Shown one piece after another: positions 41,966-48,933 of a stretch of 64,000 bases of DNA. The stretch covers positions 2,256,856 through 2,320,855 of the forward strand of contig NZ_CP015848.1 in NCBI RefSeq assembly GCF_002105535.1, read 5' to 3'. The first letter of the stretch is position 1; every line of letters begins with the position of its first letter. Both the position numbers and the translations under genes were made by a program. Source of the DNA: Magnetospirillum sp. ME-1 (GTDB taxonomy: Bacteria > Pseudomonadota > Alphaproteobacteria > Rhodospirillales > Magnetospirillaceae). The notes below the pieces were generated by a model. That model saw only the letters and a program-made list of their open reading frames with translations, was not told the origin of the DNA and searched no databases.

Positions 41966-41996
41966 CTCTTACCGGGGTAAGCGATGGAGGTAAGAG
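41966..41996 (+). promoter_or_regulatory. Inverted repeat covering the Rep ribosome site
   Basis: CTCTTACC at 41966-41973 and GGTAAGAG at 41989-41996 are a perfect 8-bp inverted repeat. The second arm runs into the ATG and includes half of the GGAGG site. CTCTTACC is also the left part of two iterons and recurs as GGTAAGAG at the end of the Rep gene, so it may be a Rep dimer operator or an RNA hairpin that hides the ribosome site. Confidence 0.6.
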
Positions 41997-42941
41997 ATGG
42001 GCGGAGGCGAAGACGACGGGATCGACGACGGCTCGGTCGTTTCCGTCGAGATCCTGAGCGAGCACGACGAGGCGCCGCCGCTTCCGCCCGGACGGCACCG
42101 GACGCTGGATCTCCGCCCCGGCCACGGCGAGATGATCAAGCCCGCCGAACTGATCGATGTCTCCGGGCATGGCCATCTCACCCTCTCGGACAAGCGGATC
42201 TACAACGCCCTGGTGGCCAACGCCTTCGGACCGGCCATGGGCGAACGCGGCCGCGAATTCCAGATCAGCACCACCCTGCTCCGCGGCAGCCACAAAGGCA
42301 ACGAGCGCCTCAAGGACAGCGTCGAGCGCCTGATGAAGACCATCGTCCGGGTGCGCCTGTCCGACGGACAGACCCGCCGCGTCCAGCTTCTGGGCGCGAA
42401 TGACCTTCACGACGATGAAAGACAGGAAGGTATTTTCACATACAGCTTTGATCCGAAACTGATCGGCCTATTGAAGAATTCCACCGTCTTCGGGAAGCTC
42501 GAGATCCAGGTGATGATGGCCTTCACCTCGTCCTACGCCCTGTCCCTCTACGAAGCCGTCGCCCGGCGGCACCGCCTCCAGCACAAGACGTCCGAGAAAT
42601 TCACCATCGAAGGCCTGCGGGATCTGCTGGGCGTGCCGGAAGGCAAGCTCGATGTCTGGGGGAACCTGTTCGAGAAGGCCATCAAGCCAGCCATCCGCGA
42701 GATCAACGGCCTGGCGGCCTTCGGCGTCGGCATCCGCCCCATCAAGACCGGCCGCAAGATCACCGGCGCCGAGCTCTCCTGGTGGAACAAGAACGAGGAC
42801 GAGCTGCGCGACGCCTTCCGGGAGATCCAGCAGCCCAAGGTCGGACGGAAGGCCCGGATCGAAGGCCGCGCCGAGGAATCCACCCGCTCCCTGCAGGAAG
42901 CCCTCGCCTCCCTGCCGAAGCCCAAGCCCCCCAAATGGTAA
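41997..42941 (+). CDS. Plasmid replication initiator, Rep (double winged-helix) protein
   Basis: A 314-residue initiator that would bind the adjacent iterons. After an acidic N-terminus (GGGEDDGIDDGSVVSVEIL) comes a first winged helix (LSDKRIYNALVANAFG, ISTTLLRGSHKGNERLKDSV) and a second (VMMAFTSSYALSLYEAVARR, SEKFTIEGLRDLLGVPEGKL, NLFEKAIKPAIREINGLAAF). The SxxLYExxARR segment and the KFTxxxLRxLLG helix are characteristic of Rep_3/RepB-type initiators. The C-terminus is a basic, proline-ending tail. Likely autoregulated through the inverted repeat over its start. Confidence 0.9.
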   Translation: MGGGEDDGIDDGSVVSVEILSEHDEAPPLPPGRHRTLDLRPGHGEMIKPAELIDVSGHGHLTLSDKRIYNALVANAFGPAMGERGREFQISTTLLRGSHKGNERLKDSVERLMKTIVRVRLSDGQTRRVQLLGANDLHDDERQEGIFTYSFDPKLIGLLKNSTVFGKLEIQVMMAFTSSYALSLYEAVARRHRLQHKTSEKFTIEGLRDLLGVPEGKLDVWGNLFEKAIKPAIREINGLAAFGVGIRPIKTGRKITGAELSWWNKNEDELRDAFREIQQPKVGRKARIEGRAEESTRSLQEALASLPKPKPPKW

Positions 42942-43061
42942 GAGTTCGAATCGCTGGACCCCGCAGGAAAGCTCGATTCCGGACGACTCCCCCCGCGAAG
43001 TAAGAGATCGGCGGCGCGGCGACAAGATCGCGTTGTCCGCCAAGGACTTGACCATCCATGC

Positions 43062-43114
43062 GGCGGCGAGGGCGATGATCCAAGCCCTGCCCTCCATCCC
43101 GGGCCCTCGCCGCC
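43062..43114. repeat. 12-bp inverted repeat downstream of Rep
   Basis: GGCGGCGAGGGC (43062-43073) and GCCCTCGCCGCC (43103-43114) pair perfectly across 29 bases. In the 302-base gap 42942-43243, which also has an iteron-like copy at 42987-43006 and no convincing gene. Could end Rep transcription. Confidence 0.45.
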
Positions 43115-43243
43115 ATCTCGCCGCCGCGACCCCATGCAACCGCTTGATCCAGCGGAGGAATCGGCTCCGCTTCGCCGCCGCAGGCCGTCGTGGACTTGAG
43201 GCGGCCACCATGCCAGAATCCCCGGGAACCAGCCGAGGACCCC

Positions 43244-43567
43244 ATGCTCTTCGCCGTGCAGCTCGAAGCCGACAGCGACGCCCTCGACCACCACCGGATC
43301 TACCGGATGGAGGTCGAGCGGGATCTGCTGGGCGATGTGATCGTGATCATAGCCCACGGACGCCGCGGCTCCCGCCTGGCGGCCCGCTCCATCCAGGTTC
43401 CGGATCTGTCCGCCGCCCAGGAATTCGTGCGCTCGAGGCTTCGTCGCCGGGCGACCGCGCCCCGCCGCATCGGCTGCTCCTACCGCATCACCGCGCTGGA
43501 CACCCTGGACGACCCGACGCCCTACCTCCTCGATCCGGCCGCCCAGCGTCGCATGGAGCAGGAATAG
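43244..43567 (+). CDS. WGR-domain-like protein
   Basis: A 107-residue protein starting after CAGCCGAGGACCCC. The body resembles a WGR domain: HHRIYRMEVERDLLGDVIVI, AHGRRGSRLAARSIQV (WGRxG core, here HGRRG) and AAQEFVRSRLRRRATAPRR ending GCSYRI. WGR domains bind nucleic acids and occur in PARPs and many plasmid proteins. No other domain is present. Probably DNA-associated; role unknown. Confidence 0.7.
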   Translation: MLFAVQLEADSDALDHHRIYRMEVERDLLGDVIVIIAHGRRGSRLAARSIQVPDLSAAQEFVRSRLRRRATAPRRIGCSYRITALDTLDDPTPYLLDPAAQRRMEQE

Positions 43568-43588
43568 CCTCCGTCCTTCCCGGATCGT

Positions 43589-43602
43589 CCGGCCACATCT
43601 TC
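43589..43602 (+). promoter_or_regulatory. Conserved upstream element
   Basis: CCGGCCACATCTTC, 32 bases before the 43635 start; preceded by GATC. Confidence 0.55.
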
Positions 43603-43634
43603 TCCCCATCGACAGCCGCCGATGGAGAACCCGC

Positions 43635-44576
43635 ATGGCCCGCCTTCCCGTGTCCCTGCCGAAGAAGGGCGTTGCTCCGGCGGCAGCGCCCGCCCTCGTC
43701 CTCAAGCCCTCGCCTTCCATGCCCGGCCTGTCCATGCCTCCGAAGCCCGGAACGCAGGCGCCCGCCGAGCCGAGGCCGACCGATCCGAGGCTGCTGAAGG
43801 CCCTCGCCATCATCGAGGACCCGGCCAGCACCCAGCTCGACTGGATCGGCTTCGACGAGCACGAGGATCCGGCCATCCGCAACGATCCCGCCATCCAGCG
43901 CGCCATCGCCCGCCGCTTCCTCGCCGACCGGGAGGTCGACGCCGGCACGAAGGAGGGAATGCACGCCGCCTTCCTGTTCGCCATCCAGGGCGGCGCCCCC
44001 AAGAGCCTCGGCTTCCTGCTCACCGAGATGAAGAACGCCGAATACGCCGAGTGGAAGGACAGCGAGAAGGCCTTCGCCGACTGGGAGGCCGGCCGCATCC
44101 GCGCCATCGACGTCATCCCCCGCCTCACCGTCCGCCGCGCCGACTACGTCCGGGAATCCCTGCTGCGGGACTACTGGATCGGCACGCCCGAGGAGCGGAA
44201 GGCCCTGCTGGACGCCGCCGCGCGCGAAGCCGGCCGCACGAAGCGCCTGCTGCCCACCGAGGCGGAATTCCACGCCTTCGACGCGAGCGAGGATGCCTTC
44301 GTCGCATGGAGCCGCGGAACGGCCAAGGCCGGCGACATCGCCCACCTGCTCACGCCGCGCCGCTGCGACACCCTCATGAGAGCCCTGCTGGCCGACATCG
44401 GCATGGACAACGCCTCCGCCCGCATCGACGCCCTGGTTGAGCTGGAGATCGACGGATCCCGGCAAGGCGCCTTCGCCGAGCTGAAGGGGCGGGCGGACGA
44501 GATCCGGAACGCCCTGCCGCCAGGCGACGCCATCCTCTGCCGCACCCGTCTGGCCGAGCGCATCGCCCGATCCTGA
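43635..44576 (+). CDS. Hypothetical protein, 313 aa
   Basis: Starts MARLPVSLPKKGVAP after GATGGAGAACCCGC. The first 50 residues are proline/alanine-rich; the rest is helical and soluble (ALAIIEDPASTQLDWIGFDE, EGMHAAFLFAIQGGAPKSLG, NAEYAEWKDSEKAFADWEAG). DFASEDAFVAWSRG-like and KAFADWEAG repeats suggest a repeated helical unit around W and D/E residues. No family recognised. Ends before a bidirectional terminator. Confidence 0.8.
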   Translation: MARLPVSLPKKGVAPAAAPALVLKPSPSMPGLSMPPKPGTQAPAEPRPTDPRLLKALAIIEDPASTQLDWIGFDEHEDPAIRNDPAIQRAIARRFLADREVDAGTKEGMHAAFLFAIQGGAPKSLGFLLTEMKNAEYAEWKDSEKAFADWEAGRIRAIDVIPRLTVRRADYVRESLLRDYWIGTPEERKALLDAAAREAGRTKRLLPTEAEFHAFDASEDAFVAWSRGTAKAGDIAHLLTPRRCDTLMRALLADIGMDNASARIDALVELEIDGSRQGAFAELKGRADEIRNALPPGDAILCRTRLAERIARS

Positions 44577-44594
44577 TGCGGCGGGATCGACGCA

Positions 44595-44632
44595 GGAAGG
44601 GCGCCGGGGATTCCTCCTCGGCGCCCTTTCCG
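44595..44632. terminator. Bidirectional terminator
   Basis: AAGGGCGCC at 44597-44605 pairs with GGCGCCCTT at 44620-44628, followed by TCC. Lies between the convergent genes ending at 44576 and 44646. Confidence 0.7.
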
Positions 44633-44645
44633 CATCCGGCGACGA

Positions 44646-45152
44646 TCAGCGGGAGCCGTCGTCCAGGATCGCCGCGCTGGAACCCGAGGAGCGGGGCTTC
44701 ACGACGATCGGGCCCGATGGCGGTACTGTGGCCGCCGCTGGACCGGACGGCTGGATGGTGGCGGGCTGCGCCGGTGGCTGCGATGACGGGGCGGCTACCG
44801 CAGGCCCGGAACTGACGGCCGTCTGGGTAGGCCCTTCCGCCCTAGGATGCGCGTACCGGTTCCAGGACATCATGCAGGCGACGATCGCGATGACCGCCGA
44901 AGCCGTCCGGATCGTCTTCAGCATCCGGAACGAACTCTCCCGGATCGGGATCCCGGTGGTCTCGGACTGGCGCTGGCGGTGGTAGGTCCAGACGAGGATG
45001 GCCAGCGAGACGGGCGCCACCCAGTAGCTGTTCATGTAGATCAGCCCCGCAGCCAGCCAGAGCAGGATGAGCGGGGCCACGATCGGCGCCAGCCAGCGGC
45101 TGATGCGATACAGCATCACCGAAGCCATGATGGTTCTCAGCACTCCCCCCAT
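44646..45152 (-). CDS. Membrane protein with proline-rich tail, 168 aa
   Basis: Start ATG 45152 behind GGAGGATCCC. Two hydrophobic segments in the first 55 residues (LAPIVAPLILLWLAAGLIYM, YWVAPVSLAILVWTYH) and a third near residue 80 (TASAVIAIVACMMSWN), then a 70-residue Pro/Ala/Ser-rich C-terminus. Leftward, downstream of two other membrane proteins at 45217 and 45683. Layout is compatible with a T4SS accessory membrane protein, but no family was recognised. Confidence 0.72.
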   Translation of the reverse strand: MGGVLRTIMASVMLYRISRWLAPIVAPLILLWLAAGLIYMNSYWVAPVSLAILVWTYHRQRQSETTGIPIRESSFRMLKTIRTASAVIAIVACMMSWNRYAHPRAEGPTQTAVSSGPAVAAPSSQPPAQPATIQPSGPAAATVPPSGPIVVKPRSSGSSAAILDDGSR

Positions 45153-45202
45153 GGGATCCTCCATCGGAACCGCGTTCCCGCTGGATGCGGGCGCGTCCGG
45201 CA

Positions 45203-45216
45203 GAAGATGGGGCGCC
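45203..45216 (-). promoter_or_regulatory. Conserved upstream element (minus strand)
   Basis: GGCGCCCCATCTTC on the minus strand, 51 bases before the 45152 start. Confidence 0.45.
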
Positions 45217-45672
45217 TCAGCCTGCGCCCGTGGTGAGGAAGGCGAACAGCATCCCGGAGCCCGAGATCAGGAAGGCCCCGCCGCAGCACGACAGGAAGAA
45301 CGGCCAGACGAATTCGCGCAGCTGGTAGCTCTTGCCCATGACCGTGATCGTCTGGTTGTTGGCCAGCAGCGCCAGCAGCGGCCAGATCACGGCGACCGAG
45401 ATCAGGCCGAGGAAGAACAGGTATTTCCCCAGGGTGACCATGAACCGGGCCGTGGTCCCCGCCCTGCACACCGCCGACGACAGGAAGCCGCTGTCGGCGC
45501 AGGAGGAGAAGGCGACGGGCTCCGGCGTGCTGTCCGGCATGACCAGCGTCCCGGATGAGGGCTTGCTGGGCATCTGGACGTAGCCCCCGAGATCCAGGGC
45601 GGACGCCGGCCCGGAGGCCCCGGAGAGGATGAGGAGAAGCGCGGCCACGGCCGCGAGGACGATCGATCTCAT
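45217..45672 (-). CDS. Secreted or membrane protein with two transmembrane helices, pilin-like layout
   Basis: A 151-residue protein. Signal peptide RSIVLAAVAALLLILSGASG with cleavage near ASA, a short mature part with two cysteines (AFSSCADSGFLSSAVCRAG), then two hydrophobic helices (VTLGKYLFFLGLISVAVIWP, FFLSCCGGAFLISGSGMLFA) joined by a loop with a basic/polar turn. The signal peptide plus two-helix hairpin recalls T4SS pilins (VirB2/TrbC), but the sequence was not recognised as such. Starts six bases after GGAGG and 11 bases downstream of the 45683 gene, so the two form an operon. Confidence 0.7.
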   Translation of the reverse strand: MRSIVLAAVAALLLILSGASGPASALDLGGYVQMPSKPSSGTLVMPDSTPEPVAFSSCADSGFLSSAVCRAGTTARFMVTLGKYLFFLGLISVAVIWPLLALLANNQTITVMGKSYQLREFVWPFFLSCCGGAFLISGSGMLFAFLTTGAG

Positions 45673-45682
45673 GGTTGCCCTC

Positions 45683-46333
45683 CTATCTGCCCAGGCACGC
45701 GCGGAAGGAAGGCCCGTCCATGCCCGGCCGCGACGCGCAGGCGAAGGCCTCGGCATCCGTCGTTCCCGGCGGCATGGCCCAGGCGCGCGCGGGCTCGCCC
45801 GGCGGCTGGACGCACCGCCCGCCCGTAGAGCAGGGGAAGGCGTAGGGCACCCCGGAAGCCCGCAGGCAGCCCGTGTATTGCTCCACGCTTCCCGCCGCCA
45901 CGCGGAAGCAGGCGAAGGCCGTCGTCGTCGGCACGCCGGAAGGCAGCAGCCACTTCTCGGGCGGGGATTCGTTCGCGAGGATGCACTTCTCCCGGACGCC
46001 GCACGGCACGATCTCCGGCTCGCCCAGCTCCTTGAACGTCCCCATGAGGAACGGGAGGAGGATCAGCACCAGCGCGCCGCCCCCGAAGGCCAGCCAGACC
46101 TTCCAGAGATCCTTCTTCCCGAAGAGCGTCATGACGCCGACGACCACCAGGGCGATGATGATCACGCCCCAGGCGATGGTGATCATGCCCCCGGACACCT
46201 TCGTGACGAGGCAGTTGCCCCGTTCGAGGATTCCCCCGGTGCATTTGCCGCCCGGCAGCAGCGACGCCATGGCCAGCGCCGGCGTCATCGCCAGCGTCGC
46301 GGCTCCCAGCCCCCAGCCGATTCCCTTCCGCAT
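45683..46333 (-). CDS. Cysteine-rich secreted/membrane protein, 216 aa
   Basis: Signal peptide RKGIGWGLGAATLAMTPAL ending near AMA, then two hydrophobic helices (GGMITIAWGVIIIALVVVGV, VWLAFGGGALVLILLPFL). The C-terminal half carries about eight cysteines (VPCGVREKCILANES, AFACFRVAAG, YTGCLRASGV, FPCSTGGRCVQP, AFACASRPG, RACLGR), so it is probably oxidised outside the cytoplasm. Leader gene of the pair with 45217. Family not recognised; a role in a surface or transfer structure is inferred. Confidence 0.72.
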   Translation of the reverse strand: MRKGIGWGLGAATLAMTPALAMASLLPGGKCTGGILERGNCLVTKVSGGMITIAWGVIIIALVVVGVMTLFGKKDLWKVWLAFGGGALVLILLPFLMGTFKELGEPEIVPCGVREKCILANESPPEKWLLPSGVPTTTAFACFRVAAGSVEQYTGCLRASGVPYAFPCSTGGRCVQPPGEPARAWAMPPGTTDAEAFACASRPGMDGPSFRACLGR

Positions 46334-46427
46334 CCCCGACGCGGCCTCCAGCCCTCCCACCCGGAAGCGACATGGGGGCTGCCCGGAGACCGGCAACCCC
46401 CAAAGCCGACAATCGACACTGGCGGCC

Positions 46428-46949
46428 CTACCTCCCGGCGCCGCGATCCGCCGACTTCGCGGGCAGCGCCGCCGCCGGGCCGAGGAAGCCGAAGCTGAGC
46501 TGCTCGGCGTTATGGATGCCGCCCGTGGCGGCAGAGGCGGGAATCGCGGCCAGGCGTGGGGCCACCAAGGCATCCAAGGAATCTCCAACGGCGACATCGA
46601 AGTCCAACGCCTCGTGTCCAGACGCTCCTCCATTCTTCGATGCCAAGAGCTTTACCCCGCCTCTCGGCCCTATCCCAAACGCATCTGTTCGGACCGTCTT
46701 CCAACTGTCCGAACCAGATGGGGCCCATTCCTTGCGATCAAGGACCAGTACGCATGGCCTCCCAATCTTCGCCTGCTGAAAAAGGACATTCCCGATGTCC
46801 TCCCGCTTTGCGCAGGCGACTTGAATGGCGCTTCCATCTCCGAAGACCGCCTTGCCGTTCCAATGCGACATGGCCTTTACTCCACCGCACCTGCTCGACA
46901 GGCTGATCGGCCAGCCTGTCAGCTCGGACCTAACATCGACGCAAACCAT
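46428..46949 (-). CDS. Small cargo-like protein ending in the shared C-terminal tail
   Basis: A 173-residue protein starting after TAGGAGTGGGAG. The first 120 residues (SHWNGKAVFGDGSAIQVACA, KIGRPCVLVLDRKEWAPSG, VRTDAFGIGPRGGVKLLASK) are a compact domain that I do not recognise, with base composition less GC-rich than its surroundings. The last 43 residues are the shared tail: PRLAAIP, then GIHNAEQLSFGFLG, PAAALPAKSADRGAGR. Its DNA is identical over 72 bases to that of the 47031 gene, as if a tag had been attached by recombination to a foreign domain. Confidence 0.82.
   Translation of the reverse strand: MVCVDVRSELTGWPISLSSRCGGVKAMSHWNGKAVFGDGSAIQVACAKREDIGNVLFQQAKIGRPCVLVLDRKEWAPSGSDSWKTVRTDAFGIGPRGGVKLLASKNGGASGHEALDFDVAVGDSLDALVAPRLAAIPASAATGGIHNAEQLSFGFLGPAAALPAKSADRGAGR
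46438..46509. repeat. 72-bp direct repeat, copy 1
   Basis: Identical to 47041-47112. It encodes the final part of the shared C-terminal tail of two adjacent genes. Confidence 0.85.
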
Positions 46950-47030
46950 CTCCCACTCCTATCCGCTCTAGGTGCCAGCATCGAGAAGATGGTGCCGATC
47001 TCCGACCCCAAGATCGACGCCCTGGACGGC

Positions 47031-48845
47031 TCAACGACCAGCGCCGCGATCCGCCGACTTCGCGGGCAGCGCCGCCGCCGGGCCGAGGAAGCCGAAGCTG
47101 AGCTGCTCGGCGCCGTGGATGCCCCTGGGATTGGCGGAGGCGGGGATCGCCGCCAGGCGCGGAACCTCCGCCAGCACGATCGGCTTCGGCACAGGGCGGC
47201 CGGCCAGCACATCGAAATCCGCCCCCTTCTCCTGCACCCGCCCGAGATGCCCAGCCAGCTCGTGGGCCAGGCCATCGAAGGCACGGTTGATGGCGACCCT
47301 TTCCTCGCCCGTGGGATACGGATTGCCCTTGTAGCGGCTGGAATCGGCGTACCTCTCCGGCTCGACGCCATGGACGAGGTAGTCGCTGCTCCGCCCCTTC
47401 TCCGCCAGCCTGTCGAACGCCCAGGATTCGAAAGCCCGGGCGCCCAGCTCGGTCGGACGGGCCCAGTAGCCGTTGCTTCCCGCGTTTCCGCTCAGGCGGC
47501 AGGCCTGGCGGAAGAAATCGGCATCGTGCCGCCGCCCGATCGCTGCCCGCATCACCGCATCCGAAGCCGCGTAGGTCTCCCTCGGCAGATGATCGAGCCG
47601 ATGGACCATTCCAGTCACCGCCTTCTGCTTCCCGTCCGGCAGCACGTCGACGCGGACGATCTTCTCCCGGGGCTCGCCGGGATAGTTCGCCATCTCCATC
47701 CAGCCGCTCAGGCCCCGCGCCCCGCCCTTCCAGGCATCGGGGCGGCCGACTTCGCCGAAGTAGTGATCGGCCGCATGGAACCATTCGTGCGCGAGCGAGC
47801 CGGCCCCACTGAGCTTGGTGAGGTTGATGACTTCCTTACCCGGTTCGTAATGCGCCGCGAAGCTCCCCTTGCCGCGGGAACCGAAGGCGAGGCCGAGCCG
47901 CCCATCCAAGGAAAGGCCCTTCGGCTCGACGCCCATGATCTCGGCGAGGTCCATCATCCCGTCGAAGGCCGCGTTCATCGACTTCCGGCGCTCGTCGTCG
48001 GCCACCCAATTCCCGAACTCGACGCCGCGGAAGCCGAACACCCGGACGAAATCCTCGGAATGGACATCGCGCCCCCGGCGATGGTCCGGCCCGATCCGCT
48101 TGAGATCGTCCAGATGCGGGCGGATCGGTTCCTCGTGGCTGGTGCGCTTCGCCCTTTTGGCCTCCCAATCGGCCTTCAGACGCTCCATCGCCTCTTCCCT
48201 GGAATCGAACTCCATACCCGCGAGGCGTCCGAGGCGCCGTACGGCGAAGGTCGGGTCCTCGCCCGCGCGGCCCGGCCAAACCTCGATCTCGATCCCCTTC
48301 ATCCACGGGAGCTCGGCTTCCGCCGAGGGCCAGCCGGTGCGCACCAGCGCCTCGGCCTTGCGCAGCTCGCGCCCATTCAAGGGGAAGGCGGAAACCTGCA
48401 TCCTGCCGGCGACCTTCATGGCCGAATAGAAGCGCCGCACGCCCTCCTTGTCCCCGGCCTGGCTCATCCCACGGACGCGCTCGACATACGAATTGGAGAT
48501 CGCAGCGAAGTCCTGGACCGTGCGGACGGATTCCAGAGCCGCGCGGATCTCGCCGACCATCGCCACATAGCGCGGGCGTTCCTCGGGCCGATCGAGCGGC
48601 TTCGCCGCCAGGCCGTCGCGCAGGATCTTCACCCGCGCGGCCGCCGCCGGTTCCATGCCCGCGGCGATCAGGGCCGCCCAGTCCGGCTTCGGCCAGACCG
48701 CATCCTTGGTGACGTACTGGGCCGCCTCGGCGCCGGTCATACCGTCGAGATCGGAAAGCGCCATGCCGCGCGACGCCCAGAAATCCTTCCTCGCGCCGCC
48801 GATCTTCACCCCGGCATCCCCCAGCCCCGTCGAACGTCCCGCCAT
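47031..48845 (-). CDS. LPD1-type polyvalent protein with shared C-terminal tail
   Basis: A 604-residue protein starting after GGGAGGCGGGA. The central part matches LPD1-type domains of polyvalent proteins from phages and conjugative elements: FRGVEFGNWVADDERRKSMN, GLSLDGRLGLAFGSRGKGS, the zinc-peptidase-like HEWFHAADHYF near residue 353, and YWARPTELGARAFESWAFD. Such proteins are thought to be delivered into recipients with the DNA. The N-terminus (ARKDFWASRGMALSDLDGM) and helical region to about 230 are unassigned. It ends in the shared tail (GIHGAEQLSFGFLG, PAAALPAKSADRGAGR). Whether the HExxH-like site is active is unknown. Confidence 0.85.
   Translation of the reverse strand: MAGRSTGLGDAGVKIGGARKDFWASRGMALSDLDGMTGAEAAQYVTKDAVWPKPDWAALIAAGMEPAAAARVKILRDGLAAKPLDRPEERPRYVAMVGEIRAALESVRTVQDFAAISNSYVERVRGMSQAGDKEGVRRFYSAMKVAGRMQVSAFPLNGRELRKAEALVRTGWPSAEAELPWMKGIEIEVWPGRAGEDPTFAVRRLGRLAGMEFDSREEAMERLKADWEAKRAKRTSHEEPIRPHLDDLKRIGPDHRRGRDVHSEDFVRVFGFRGVEFGNWVADDERRKSMNAAFDGMMDLAEIMGVEPKGLSLDGRLGLAFGSRGKGSFAAHYEPGKEVINLTKLSGAGSLAHEWFHAADHYFGEVGRPDAWKGGARGLSGWMEMANYPGEPREKIVRVDVLPDGKQKAVTGMVHRLDHLPRETYAASDAVMRAAIGRRHDADFFRQACRLSGNAGSNGYWARPTELGARAFESWAFDRLAEKGRSSDYLVHGVEPERYADSSRYKGNPYPTGEERVAINRAFDGLAHELAGHLGRVQEKGADFDVLAGRPVPKPIVLAEVPRLAAIPASANPRGIHGAEQLSFGFLGPAAALPAKSADRGAGR
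47041..47112. repeat. 72-bp direct repeat, copy 2
   Basis: Identical to 46438-46509; codes for the end of the tail of the 47031 gene. Confidence 0.85.
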
Positions 48846-48871
48846 TCCCGCCTCCCACGCAGATGCAGGAA

Positions 48872-48885
48872 GGATTTGGGGCCGG
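48872..48885 (-). promoter_or_regulatory. Conserved upstream element (minus strand)
   Basis: CCGGCCCCAAATCC on the minus strand, 27 bases before the LPD1 gene start. Confidence 0.5.
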
Positions 48886-48933
48886 ACCCCGATTCAGGAT
48901 CCGGCCCAGCGGGATGCGGCCATCCTGGATGGT

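Larger units (their letters stand above)
41294..41996 (+). other. Replication origin with 19-bp iterons
   Basis: The 808-base gap 41189-41996 is AT-richer than its surroundings and non-coding. It holds nineteen-base iterons, form GAATTACCTCCTGGGGGAT, at 41294-41312, 41338-41356 (CTCTTACCGAT variant), 41360-41378, 41850-41868 (variant) and 41885-41903 on the plus strand, and at 41457-41475, 41522-41540 and 41543-41561 on the minus strand. TACC and GGGGG are the invariant cores. A further copy lies beyond the Rep gene at 42987-43006. Two perfect DnaA boxes sit between the iteron groups. Oppositely oriented iterons are typical of Rep-dependent plasmid origins. Confidence 0.85.
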
